From IMG/VR virus record IMGVR_UViG_3300027779_000213, positions 1 to 20,015 of that record: a stretch of 20,015 bases of DNA; one strand, given 5' to 3'. This document shows positions 12,522 to 19,171 of this stretch, piece by piece. Positions within the stretch are counted from its first letter, which is position 1. The number at the start of each line of letters is the position of its first letter. The stretch is from a virus. The translations under genes were made by a program, and so were the position numbers. The notes beneath the pieces were generated by a model, which worked only from the letters and a program-made list of their open reading frames with translations, was not told the DNA's origin and did no database searches.

Positions 12522-12842
12522 ATTCTCTCTTACTACCGGAAACCAGTTCAAGTAAAAAAACAGACTAGCAGAAGCATACGCATAAATTAAAAGAATACGC
12601 CCACACCACGCATAAACAAAGGATATACTATCCTATGCTGTGAAAAAATCCGCTTAGCGTCTATCTTTTTGGCTTTCTGTGGTGTTTTTTGTGTGGTCTA
12701 TGGGGGAAACTCATCTTCTCGTAGAGACGAATACCCTTTCATATTTTTTCTTCAAACAAATCGCTATTTCAAACTTACCCTGCTCTCGGCATCTCTTAAT
12801 GATACTCTTTAGTCTAAACACAAAGGCAGTTTTCCTATCCAA
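12522..12842. other. gene-free stretch between lysozyme gene and array B
   Basis: No convincing gene on either strand. It holds a small palindrome AGGATATACTATCCT near 12619, a short CGCTAAGCG hairpin followed by TTTTTT on the minus strand near 12643-12660 (weak terminator), and a degenerate promoter-like GAGTTTCCCCCATAG near 12690-12710. It probably belongs to the right end of the linear genome. Confidence 0.5.
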
Positions 12843-13262
12843 CTAGAGACTTCCCATACGTTCACTCATACGCATAGCCCTCTTTGGTGTCTGCGTTGCC
12901 CATCTACTGTCTAACATTTCCTCACTAGCAACCTTATAGTCACTCTCTTGGAGTGCTTTAAGCATACCTTTGAACTTGGAAACACCATAACTACCCATCT
13001 GATAACACATCTCAACTACTATATTTCTAGCATTATCATTTATGTTGGGACATAATATTAATAATTCATCTGCACCACTTACTGCTTTAGCAAAGTCTCT
13101 CTCAAATAACTTAGTCCACCCTGCCATGTCTGTAGGTGCATCTTCACCTTCTAACATTTTGTGACCATAGCCACCTGTAGAAAATCCTAGAGTGTCTTTG
13201 TAGACTTCCATTCTGAAGCCTTCTTCTTTTTTAATCTCAGCTTTAGTTTGTTCTATATCCAT
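12843..13262 (-). CDS. T4-type lysozyme (muramidase) endolysin
   Basis: Glycoside hydrolase of the T4 lysozyme/GH24 type, 139 aa, cutting the MurNAc-GlcNAc bond. The catalytic triad spacing E-8-D-5-T is exact: E14 (EEGFRMEVYKD), D23 and T29 (LGFSTGGYGH). The C-terminal SRWATQTPKRAMRM block also fits the family. No signal peptide or membrane segment, so a holin should be required for export. ATG 13262 overlaps the end of the terminase gene by 10 bases, so packaging and lysis genes are coupled. With the gp3.5-like amidase, the phage has two different peptidoglycan hydrolases. Confidence 0.93.
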   Translation of the reverse strand: MDIEQTKAEIKKEEGFRMEVYKDTLGFSTGGYGHKMLEGEDAPTDMAGWTKLFERDFAKAVSGADELLILCPNINDNARNIVVEMCYQMGSYGVSKFKGMLKALQESDYKVASEEMLDSRWATQTPKRAMRMSERMGSL

Positions 13263-14884
13263 CTTTCCTTCTTCTGTTGTCTTCCAGTTGTATGTTCCAT
13301 AAAATGTTCTAAATCTTTACTTAACAAGTCATCTTTGTGTTGACTGTAAGATAACTGTTGGTCTCTATCTAATCGTGTTACCCAATAGTTTGCACAGATA
13401 GCTAATGCGTCTATGGCATCATCATGTCTTAGTGAACCTCTATCTCTAGTTAACCTTGTCATCTGTCTAAACAACTGATGGTCAGGTTCATTCTTGAAAT
13501 CTTCATTAATTAATAAATCATCTATGACTAATCTGTGACTATTCATTAAAGGCTCTAAGGTATCTATGATACGTTTCTCCTTTTGGATATTGTGTCTAAC
13601 TTCCTCTATCTCACAGGGGTGTATCTTAGCCATGATAGGTTTAAGTAATTGTGTAGCCATACCATCACCAAAGTTACTCTCGATAACCACATAGTTGACG
13701 TTATGTTTTCTAGCAATGTGTGATAGTTGAGACATAGTATTGTCTGAATATCCACCTTCTAGTGAACCCACAGCAGTTAAATATAATACTCCATGAAGCA
13801 TTTTTAATACTGCATAAGCTGTCTTGTCTTCCCCTCTACCTGATGGGTCAATAGACATACACGTGCCTTCAAATTTTGTAAATTCCTCAGACATATACAT
13901 AGGGGCTACAAAGTAATCTCCTTTAAGTCCTACGTTAGGTATATCTGGGTCTATAGCTTTTATTTGTTCTGGTGATGAAGCCCACTGTATTTTAGCAGGT
14001 GCTTCTGTCCAAGTTGAACAACCTGAAGCTACTATTAAATCATTTAGTTTAAGAGGGTATCTATTTGCATCAGACAAACTTGTATCTAACATAAATTGTA
14101 AGTTAAAGCCTGAACGACCATAAGAAGATAATCTTTCCATTAAATCTACTCCATCAAATCTTTGTGGGTCTGTGGGGTCTCCTTCTTTACCTACAATGAT
14201 GTCAGCAAGTTTATCTCCGTAACCTACTGCTTGTGTTTTAGTAGGTACTAATGCTGTCCATATCTTTGTCTTAAATCCTCTTTCTTCTAAAGTATTATAT
14301 AATGACATCTCATTTTGAGGTGTACCTAGAAATATAATTCTTCCTACATCTGGTTTAATAATTGCATCAAATTCTTTTACAGTTTCACTTAATCTATCTC
14401 TCATAAGTTGCGTTTGGGAGTTATTGGCACTCTCAACGTCATCAGCAATAATTAAATCTGCTCTACTACCTGTCATCTGTCCTGAGATACCCATAGATTT
14501 AACTGAGGGTGCATGTGATGCAAACGCAGGGGCTACATCAAAACTTATCTTTGAATGTCTCTGGTTATCTCTAGGTATTAGATGAGATAATAAAGGCATC
14601 TCTCCAATTAGTCTCTGTGTAAATGTACTGAAATCATCAGCCCTACTTTTAGAGGCAGAGACAACTAAAATGTTTCTCTGTGGATTTAATAATAATTGGT
14701 GTACGACAAACGCAGACGTAATCCAAGATTTACCTACACCTCTGAATGCTTCAATAACTAATCTCTTATGAGGAGTTTGTAAGTAATCTGCTATATCATA
14801 CTGTATTGGTGTTGGTTCAGGTAAGTTTAAATGCTTCCAACATAAAAATAAAAAGTTTTTAAAGTTCTTTAATCTTGCGTCCAT
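13253..14884 (-). CDS. T7 gp19-like terminase large subunit
   Basis: DNA-packaging ATPase-nuclease, 543 aa (T7 gp19: 586). ATPase: Walker A AFRGVGKS (46-53), Walker B LIIADD (144-149), coupling motif FLGTPQ (185-190). Nuclease: MSIDPSGRGEDKTA (D346), YVVIESNFGDG (E402) and LRHDDAIDALA (D488, D489), the RNase H-like acidic triad. All motifs are intact. Packaging by this family usually makes linear genomes with direct terminal repeats, which agrees with the end-like region beyond 12842. ATG 14884 overlaps the upstream stop as TAATG. Confidence 0.97.
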   Translation of the reverse strand: MDARLKNFKNFLFLCWKHLNLPEPTPIQYDIADYLQTPHKRLVIEAFRGVGKSWITSAFVVHQLLLNPQRNILVVSASKSRADDFSTFTQRLIGEMPLLSHLIPRDNQRHSKISFDVAPAFASHAPSVKSMGISGQMTGSRADLIIADDVESANNSQTQLMRDRLSETVKEFDAIIKPDVGRIIFLGTPQNEMSLYNTLEERGFKTKIWTALVPTKTQAVGYGDKLADIIVGKEGDPTDPQRFDGVDLMERLSSYGRSGFNLQFMLDTSLSDANRYPLKLNDLIVASGCSTWTEAPAKIQWASSPEQIKAIDPDIPNVGLKGDYFVAPMYMSEEFTKFEGTCMSIDPSGRGEDKTAYAVLKMLHGVLYLTAVGSLEGGYSDNTMSQLSHIARKHNVNYVVIESNFGDGMATQLLKPIMAKIHPCEIEEVRHNIQKEKRIIDTLEPLMNSHRLVIDDLLINEDFKNEPDHQLFRQMTRLTRDRGSLRHDDAIDALAICANYWVTRLDRDQQLSYSQHKDDLLSKDLEHFMEHTTGRQQKKERWI

Positions 14885-15045
14885 TATTTATCCTTGAATT
14901 TTTTAATACTATCTTTTAAATCTTTACTAAAAGAAGCTAAAGGGTCAGTTGTTCTCTCTTTAGTCTGTCGTCTTGCTTCTTTATAAGAAGCGGCTAATTC
15001 ATCATTTTCTTTTTGACCAAATAACTTTTCTTTTTTATTGTCCAT
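14884..15045 (-). CDS. small charged protein before terminase large subunit (53 aa)
   Basis: Highly charged, helical-looking protein (KKEKLFGQKENDELAASYK, KEARRQTKERTTDPLASF, KDLKDSIKKFKDK). The start is placed at ATG 15045, inside the last codons of the upstream gene, rather than eight codons earlier. It ends with a TAATG overlap to the large terminase. Its location suggests a packaging-associated role, but no family is recognised. Confidence 0.65.
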   Translation of the reverse strand: MDNKKEKLFGQKENDELAASYKEARRQTKERTTDPLASFSKDLKDSIKKFKDK

Positions 15046-15244
15046 CTGTATCAAACGGTATGTCATCAAGAATGTTGTCTTCCTTCTTAGTCAAAGGTTC
15101 TGTGCTGTAAGTTTTACAAACTTCTAAACACACTTTCATTTCTGATGCTGTTAGTTCTTCACCTGATTTTAATTTGTTATATGCGTGAGTTACTAATAAC
15201 TCTGGTAACTCTTTTACAATGTCTTCTAGTTTAACATCTGGCAT
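15035..15244 (-). CDS. terminase small subunit candidate (69 aa)
   Basis: A small acidic helical protein: DVKLEDIVKELPELLVTHAY, KLKSGEELTASEMKVCLEVC and an acidic end ILDDIPFDTDG. Short proteins of the form (L)P-LL-xx-L/Y-xx-(K/R)(L/V)KSGE-TAxE-(L/M)xVxxxxxK...LPFD upstream of T7-type large terminases are commonly the small subunit (T7 gp18 is 89 aa). The assignment rests on position and pattern, not a found domain. ATG 15244 overlaps the preceding stop as TAATG. Confidence 0.6.
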   Translation of the reverse strand: MPDVKLEDIVKELPELLVTHAYNKLKSGEELTASEMKVCLEVCKTYSTEPLTKKEDNILDDIPFDTDGQ

Positions 15245-15369
15245 TATTTACCTTGACTGTTGTATTTTTTGAAACTTCTCTTCTCGTCTTTGTTTAATTT
15301 CTTTTTGTGCCGCCCAATGCTTTTCTTCGTAATTTTCTGATAATCACTTGTCGTCTGTTTCTTTGCCAT
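15244..15369 (-). CDS. very basic small protein before small terminase (41 aa)
   Basis: Starts at ATG 15369 (MAKKQTTSDYQKITKKSIGR) and ends with KRSFKKYNSQGK at TAA 15246-15244, overlapping the next start as TAATG. A basic C-terminal KKYxxQGK motif is one I recall in tiny proteins beside phage packaging genes; this is memory, not a search. It could bind nucleic acid. It overlaps a second frame (15294-15434) by 76 bases. Confidence 0.6.
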   Translation of the reverse strand: MAKKQTTSDYQKITKKSIGRHKKKLNKDEKRSFKKYNSQGK

Positions 15370-15434
15370 TGTTTTTGATATCCTGAAAAAGCCCAATCAA
15401 TATATTTATTGAAGAGCCACTTAAATGGGTTCAT
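15294..15434 (-). CDS. overlapping small basic protein (46 aa)
   Basis: Starts at ATG 15434 with AGAGG eight bases upstream. The N-terminal half is aromatic and amphipathic (MNPFKWLFNKYIDWAFSGYQ), the rest very basic (QRNRRQVIIRKLRRKALGG). Its 3' half is read in another frame by the 41-aa gene. The ribosome site and non-random N-terminus favour a real gene; the basic end may partly reflect the overlap. Confidence 0.5.
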   Translation of the reverse strand: MNPFKWLFNKYIDWAFSGYQKQWQRNRRQVIIRKLRRKALGGTKRN

Positions 15435-15458
15435 AGGGAAACCTCTGGTTAATGTTTA

Positions 15459-15542
15459 TTAATAGGTAATAGTAGCAGTAATTAAAGTTAGCCAAAAAAT
15501 GACTAAAAGTCCGTAAACTACTGATTTTATTATATTATTCAC
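15459..15542 (-). CDS. tiny single-membrane-span peptide (27 aa)
   Basis: GTG 15542 to TAA 15459: NNIIKSVVYGLLVIFWLTL and a short threonine-rich end. Residues 7-25 form one clear membrane segment. The start lies just past the stop of the previous gene; no strong ribosome site is seen, only GAAG further upstream. It fits the surrounding run of small membrane proteins. Possibly a lysis accessory; low certainty. Confidence 0.4.
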   Translation of the reverse strand: MNNIIKSVVYGLLVIFWLTLITATITY

Positions 15543-15544
15543 GA

Positions 15545-15757
15545 TTACACTTGTTCAACTTCTTGACATATAAATTTAGTTGCTACTTTGTTATCGTTAA
15601 CAAATTTATCTTCTTGTGACATCACTAATTGCCTAGATATTTCTAATGCCGCAATGGTACATGCTTTCCATGAATTGTATTGTTGTTTTATTTCTTTTGG
15701 AGGTAAGCATTCATTATTAATAAAAGAACATAAAAATATTATTAATGTAAATTTCAT
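15545..15757 (-). CDS. small secreted-type protein with cysteines (70 aa)
   Basis: The N-terminus MKFTLIIFLCSFINNECLPP is a hydrophobic signal or membrane anchor with two cysteines. The rest is soluble (KQQYNSWKACTIAALEIS, then a C-terminal FICQEV). The LIIFLCSF...CLPP start and the (F/Y)xCQ end resemble a small protein I recall from many marine phage genomes, function unknown. ATGA overlap with the upstream gene. It may act in the envelope during lysis or superinfection exclusion; both are guesses. Confidence 0.75.
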   Translation of the reverse strand: MKFTLIIFLCSFINNECLPPKEIKQQYNSWKACTIAALEISRQLVMSQEDKFVNDNKVATKFICQEVEQV

Positions 15758-15864
15758 TTCTTTTTTCTATTTTTACATTTACATCTGGGTGCAAATAGAT
15801 TGCCTATCCATGCAAAAGTATTATCTATTCTTCCAAAGAAACTTAATAAAATTTTATCAATCAT
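15754..15864 (-). CDS. small amphipathic, cysteine-tailed protein (36 aa)
   Basis: ATG 15864 to TGA 15754, overlapping the next gene as ATGA. The first 28 residues are hydrophobic-amphipathic (MIDKILLSFFGRIDNTFAWI, GNLFAP), followed by a cysteine-lysine tail (RCKCKNRKKK). The positive tail would stay cytoplasmic if the N-terminal part inserts in the membrane. Such size and layout can occur in pinholins or membrane anchors. Not recognised. Confidence 0.6.
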   Translation of the reverse strand: MIDKILLSFFGRIDNTFAWIGNLFAPRCKCKNRKKK

Positions 15865-16073
15865 TATTCTAATATTAATTTCTTAATTGATTTTTCGCCT
15901 AAATAAATTTCTGTTTCTGCTTTAGATTTAATACATTGATACTGTACGTTAGCATTATAAACCCTACTAGCCACTCTTTTTCCTTTAAGACATTCACTCA
16001 TTGATGGTTGTATTCTGTGTTCTTTGATTTCGTTATTAACTATCATCAACAAAGCTACTACTACTTCAATCAT
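15864..16073 (-). CDS. small membrane-anchored protein (69 aa)
   Basis: A hydrophobic N-terminus (MIEVVVALLMIVN) is followed by a soluble domain EHRIQPSMSECLKGKRVASR, VQYQCIKSKAETEIYLG and a C-terminal KSIKKLILE. Two conserved-looking cysteines (SECLKGKR and YQCIK) suggest a disulphide in the periplasm. It resembles a small protein frequent next to the 70-aa gene's relatives in marine phages, again by memory. It overlaps the 3' end of the upstream coiled-coil gene by 8 bases. Confidence 0.7.
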   Translation of the reverse strand: MIEVVVALLMIVNNEIKEHRIQPSMSECLKGKRVASRVYNANVQYQCIKSKAETEIYLGEKSIKKLILE

Positions 16074-16467
16074 GGCTACTATTACCGTTACTTCTTACTT
16101 TATCTTTAAGTATTTCAATTTGTGCTAAAATTTTATCTACATCTTTTTGTAGTCTATTTATATTAACTGCGTTGTGTCGGCTTTCTTTAATTTCTAATTG
16201 AATGTACTCAACATCTCCCAATAAACTTTCAATTAATAAAAATTGTTCACTGTCAGCAGGTAAACTACCAAGTTCTCCTCTCGGCCACTTAATAGAAAAC
16301 TCAACTGCTTTATCTAAATCTTTTTTAATTAATGTACTATCAGTTTCTAAAAGATTAATTCTTTCTATAACTCCGAAGTAAGCCCACACACCTACTGCAA
16401 CAGAACACACTATGCCTATTAAATTTTTAAGTGGCATGTCTACTGATGTATTTGAATTTACTTTCAT
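16066..16467 (-). CDS. membrane-anchored coiled-coil protein (133 aa), spanin-like candidate
   Basis: One membrane segment near the N-terminus (LIGIVCSVAVGVWAYFGVI, about residues 15-33) is followed by a mostly helical region with heptad-like spacing (RINLLETDSTLIKKDLDKAV; LQKDVDKILAQIEILKDKV). The layout (short cytoplasmic tail, one span, long periplasmic coiled coil) is that of inner-membrane spanin components such as T7 gp18.5 and lambda Rz. A KWPRGELGSLPADSEQF linker interrupts the coil. The preceding gene is a holin candidate. ATGA overlap with it. Confidence 0.65.
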   Translation of the reverse strand: MKVNSNTSVDMPLKNLIGIVCSVAVGVWAYFGVIERINLLETDSTLIKKDLDKAVEFSIKWPRGELGSLPADSEQFLLIESLLGDVEYIQLEIKESRHNAVNINRLQKDVDKILAQIEILKDKVRSNGNSSHD

Positions 16468-16817
16468 TTCTTTTTCATCTTGTTCATTGTAGTTACACCG
16501 AAAGATGCACCAACGATTGTCAATATGATGTACCAGAACATAGGGTCAGCAAATGCTAAAATCTCCCACCCTCTTTGCATTGTGTCTTGAGTGTATGGAA
16601 TGAAATGGAATGCCATAAGGCATGTGAAAAAAACAACTAACCACTCATCTTTCCACGAATGTTCTTGTTGTTTAATTTGTTCTATTGAAATTTGTGAAGC
16701 CGCATCTAATTCTTTTTCTCTAATGATTTTATCTTTTTGTAGTTTGTGAGTTATTGCTCCGAATGTTTTTTCTGCTATAATTCTTGTAAGTGGATTTTTA
16801 AGTAACGCAAACCACAT
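16464..16817 (-). CDS. holin candidate (117 aa)
   Basis: A charged N-terminal helical region (KLQKDKIIREKELDAASQ) precedes two membrane segments, about 59-74 (EWLVVFFTCLMAFHFIP) and 90-108 (MFWYIILTIVGASFGV), then a short basic tail NKMKKK. The WKDEWLVVFF...GASFG arrangement is one seen in phage membrane proteins annotated as holins. It sits with the spanin-like gene and upstream of the endolysin. The orientation and number of spans fit a class II holin. No experimental basis. Confidence 0.65.
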   Translation of the reverse strand: MWFALLKNPLTRIIAEKTFGAITHKLQKDKIIREKELDAASQISIEQIKQQEHSWKDEWLVVFFTCLMAFHFIPYTQDTMQRGWEILAFADPMFWYIILTIVGASFGVTTMNKMKKK

Positions 16818-16818
16818 G

Positions 16819-16941
16819 TTACACTAAAAACAATCCGATAGACCAAATTGCAAATAAAGCAAAAGCAAATTTATTAGTATTATTCCAATAAATTTCTGCT
16901 TTGTCTTTCCAAGTTTTTAATGTGTATCCATATATTATCAT
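16819..16941 (-). CDS. small membrane protein (40 aa)
   Basis: ATG 16941 follows AAAGGGGA at six bases. A short polar, aromatic N-terminal half (GYTLKTWKDKAEIYWNN) leads to a C-terminal membrane segment KFAFALFAIWSIGLFLV. The stop TAA is two bases before the holin candidate start. The two are likely cotranscribed and may act together, for example as holin and antiholin; that pairing is inference from position. Confidence 0.6.
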   Translation of the reverse strand: MIIYGYTLKTWKDKAEIYWNNTNKFAFALFAIWSIGLFLV

Positions 16942-16956
16942 ATTGTTTCCCCTTTA

Positions 16957-17130
16957 TTATTTTAAAAAATTATAAGTGCCTGTAACGATACTACCAATGA
17001 TTAACAATACCCATAATGCACCTTTTCCTTTATTGATGTCTGCTCTTAAACCTTTAGTTTCACTTCGAAGTTCTCTTATCTCTTTAACTAAAAAGTCAAT
17101 TTTTACTTCAGTAGATGATTTTCTAGGCAT
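16957..17130 (-). CDS. coiled-coil protein with C-terminal membrane anchor (57 aa)
   Basis: Starts MPRKSSTEVKIDFLVKEIRE, a charged helix with heptad-like pattern through about residue 30, then a C-terminal membrane segment ALWVLLIIGSIVTG. Its first residues MPRK repeat those of the gene immediately upstream, suggesting either local duplication of the start or convergence. TAATG overlap with that gene. This resembles small phage XhlA-type hemolysin/holin-associated proteins (coiled coil plus C-terminal span). Confidence 0.65.
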   Translation of the reverse strand: MPRKSSTEVKIDFLVKEIRELRSETKGLRADINKGKGALWVLLIIGSIVTGTYNFLK

Positions 17131-17249
17131 TAGATTGTATCTTGAAGTTGCTTCATGCGTTCAGCACAAAGTTTTTCATGTGAAGAAAGTCTGACCCCAG
17201 TTGCTTGTTCAGCAAACTGCTTACTTATCAGAACTTTTTTTCTAGGCAT
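17130..17249 (-). CDS. small basic protein (39 aa)
   Basis: ATG 17249 to TAA 17130. The product (MPRKKVLISKQFAEQATGVR, then SSHEKLCAERMKQLQ) is soluble and basic, with a C-terminal helix. It lies four bases after the stop of the tail fibre gene and overlaps the next gene as TAATG. The segment up to ATG lacks a clear ribosome site, so expression may depend on coupling to the fibre gene. Not recognised. Confidence 0.55.
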   Translation of the reverse strand: MPRKKVLISKQFAEQATGVRLSSHEKLCAERMKQLQDTI

Positions 17250-17253
17250 TTAA

Positions 17254-18810
17254 TTAATAATTAAGACCTATTCCATAGATGTGAGCTTCTTTTGAAGCTG
17301 ATTGATTTGCATAAACAACTTTCCAACGAACATCACTTCCACTTGTGCAAGTTGTCTTACCAAGTTTAATCATTTTAATTCCTGTTGAGAAAGTTCCTGC
17401 ATCTGCGTATGAAGTCGCTTCTGTCCAAGCAGAATTATTAGCTGTGAAATAAACTTTTACATCTGTACCTAAAGTATTTGTTCCTGCATTATTTTTTAGA
17501 AGCATTACTCCTGAAACATCTGTAACTGCACTTGTTGGAACATTAGTAGTTCCTAAAGCTGTTCCTGTTGCAGGAATTGAAGCAACAGTTGTTACTGCAT
17601 ATCCTTTATCTGCATCTGCTACACTTGCCATAGTAGTTGAATACCAATTACTTGTTGATGAACCACCACTACCACCTGCAAATATAAATCTTCCTGTTTC
17701 TGGTACATTACTATAAGTCGTATAATTACTGCCAAAAGTAGTAAATGCTGTATTAGTTGGGCATTTAATTGTAATTGTATTTGCAGTTCTGTCATACTCA
17801 ACTAGCCAACCATAACTATTTTGTGCATAAGCATAACATCTTTGCATATGAATTGAACCAGAAGCACAATTTATTTGTTGATGTCCAAATGATGCGTTTT
17901 CATAATTGTCAGTAGCACCATCTGTACCAATAGTTGTTCCGTAAGCCGAAGTAATCGTACTTGTTTTCCATTCAGTAGGTTCAAGTGTATAATCACTACT
18001 ACCAGAACTAGCATCTTTTTGTCTAAATACTCTACCATCTACTGTATCGGTAGCTGTATCTGCACCTGACGCAACCGAAGTATCTGTTGTAACAATAGTA
18101 TTCCAAGTTTGATAATTTTCATAAGTCTGAGCTCCATTAGTCTTATCAACTATAAATATTTTTATTTTCCAATCTGTAGCTAAATCATAAATCCAATTAG
18201 CATAATAAGATGGATAATCTAACTGTCCACCTGAACCTAATGCTCTTGAAATACTGTCATTAGTAATTGCATTAGTCCAGCCACCTGTGTGTTGTGTTAC
18301 AACCGACCTAGTTTTAGATAATGTTTGGTCATAATCTGTTGCTGTAGATGTAGAATAAGCACTTATATATTCACTCGCATTTCTAGCAACTGTTGTTGAA
18401 CCTGCTAAATTAAAATCGGCATCTGCTTCAAATTTTGTAATAGCAGAATTAGTTAAATTAAATTTTGTAGAATTTTCATTAACTGCTTGTTTAAGCCCAA
18501 GAGTTAAAATATCTTGTCTTACTGGTGTTAAATCTGTTGCTGTAACGTGTTGTGTAACTGCTGATGCAGGTACTCTAGCATCTGCAATACTACCAGTTAA
18601 TTTTGTTGCTGATAAATCTGCAATTCTTGCATCAGATAAAGTACCTGAAGTTAATTTGTCTGTAGATAAATTAGGTATTCTAGCATCTGCAAAAGCACCT
18701 GTTGTAACTTTTGCTGTATCTAAATTTGGTATCTCATTGGCATCTAAAGTTATTAAACTGTTAGGTACTCCAGTTGATATTATATTTGCTAAGTCTCTTG
18801 CTTTTGTCAT
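17254..18810 (-). CDS. tail fibre / appendage protein (518 aa)
   Basis: Long structural protein. The N-terminus begins MTKARDLANI, then has short repeats of the form L(S/D)xxK(L/V)TxGxxxDARI at about residues 28-80 (IPNLDTAKVTTGAFADARI, LSTDKLTSGTLSDARI, LSATKLTGSIADARV), a pattern typical of trimeric tail fibre shafts. The rest is Gly/Ser/Thr-rich beta-type sequence including a receptor-tip-like region (GRFIFAGGSGGSSTSNWYS) and a C-terminal beta domain ending in aromatic residues. ATG 18810 follows AGGAAA. Likely a receptor-binding part of the virion. Confidence 0.8.
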   Translation of the reverse strand: MTKARDLANIISTGVPNSLITLDANEIPNLDTAKVTTGAFADARIPNLSTDKLTSGTLSDARIADLSATKLTGSIADARVPASAVTQHVTATDLTPVRQDILTLGLKQAVNENSTKFNLTNSAITKFEADADFNLAGSTTVARNASEYISAYSTSTATDYDQTLSKTRSVVTQHTGGWTNAITNDSISRALGSGGQLDYPSYYANWIYDLATDWKIKIFIVDKTNGAQTYENYQTWNTIVTTDTSVASGADTATDTVDGRVFRQKDASSGSSDYTLEPTEWKTSTITSAYGTTIGTDGATDNYENASFGHQQINCASGSIHMQRCYAYAQNSYGWLVEYDRTANTITIKCPTNTAFTTFGSNYTTYSNVPETGRFIFAGGSGGSSTSNWYSTTMASVADADKGYAVTTVASIPATGTALGTTNVPTSAVTDVSGVMLLKNNAGTNTLGTDVKVYFTANNSAWTEATSYADAGTFSTGIKMIKLGKTTCTSGSDVRWKVVYANQSASKEAHIYGIGLNY

Positions 18811-18845
18811 TAATGTAATTTCCTGTTATTTGTTGTGAATTTTGT

Positions 18846-18869
18846 AGGCTAGATATTTCTACCTAGCCT
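18846..18869 (-). terminator. intergenic hairpin between tail genes
   Basis: AGGCTAG (18846-18852) and CTAGCCT (18863-18869) form a perfect 7-bp stem just past the stop of the 90-aa gene. It is followed on the minus strand by ACAAAATT, so it is a weak terminator or a message-stabilising structure. Confidence 0.45.
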
Positions 18870-18876
18870 TTAAGTA

Positions 18877-19149
18877 TTATTCTGGTTTATAACCAGTCAT
18901 CGCTGTAGCTTCTGCTTGTGTTAAGCCCAAGTCTAATAGCTTTTGATTGCCATTAGTTTTGTCAGTAGCTTTTTGTGCTACTGCTGTATCTTCTACTGCT
19001 TGAAGTTCAATTATCTTTGCTTCAATGTCAGCTTTAGCAATCGGTGTAGTTCCTTCAGTCCAAGTTATTCTATCTATATCGTCTTTTGGTATGACAACCA
19101 TAGCACTTGGATTAAGTGCGTGTATTGCTTCAATTGTTCCTATTATCAT
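18877..19149 (-). CDS. small tail-associated protein, XkdW-like pattern (90 aa)
   Basis: A strand-rich N-terminus (MIIGTIEAIHALNPSAMVVI, then DIDRITWTEGTTPI) followed by two helices (KADIEAKIIELQAVEDTAV and QKLLDLGLTQAEATAMTGYK). This layout resembles small XkdW-type proteins found beside tail fibre genes, often annotated as fibre or chaperone accessory proteins. The assignment is by pattern. ATG 19149 follows AAGGAGAA closely. It lies between two fibre-type genes. Confidence 0.65.
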   Translation of the reverse strand: MIIGTIEAIHALNPSAMVVIPKDDIDRITWTEGTTPIAKADIEAKIIELQAVEDTAVAQKATDKTNGNQKLLDLGLTQAEATAMTGYKPE

Positions 19150-19171
19150 TATATTTTCTCCTTATTATTTA

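Noticed and set aside
12139-12590. Several long open frames on both strands made of four-residue repeats (for example NAQA, PTHR, VGLC, RYPE)
   Set aside because: They are created by the 12-bp period of the tandem arrays, which keeps any stop-free frame open. They are open in several frames at once and have no ribosome sites.
15588-15872. 94-codon plus-strand frame
   Set aside because: It is antisense to two better-supported minus-strand genes with coupled starts, and its sequence is low-complexity in aromatic residues.
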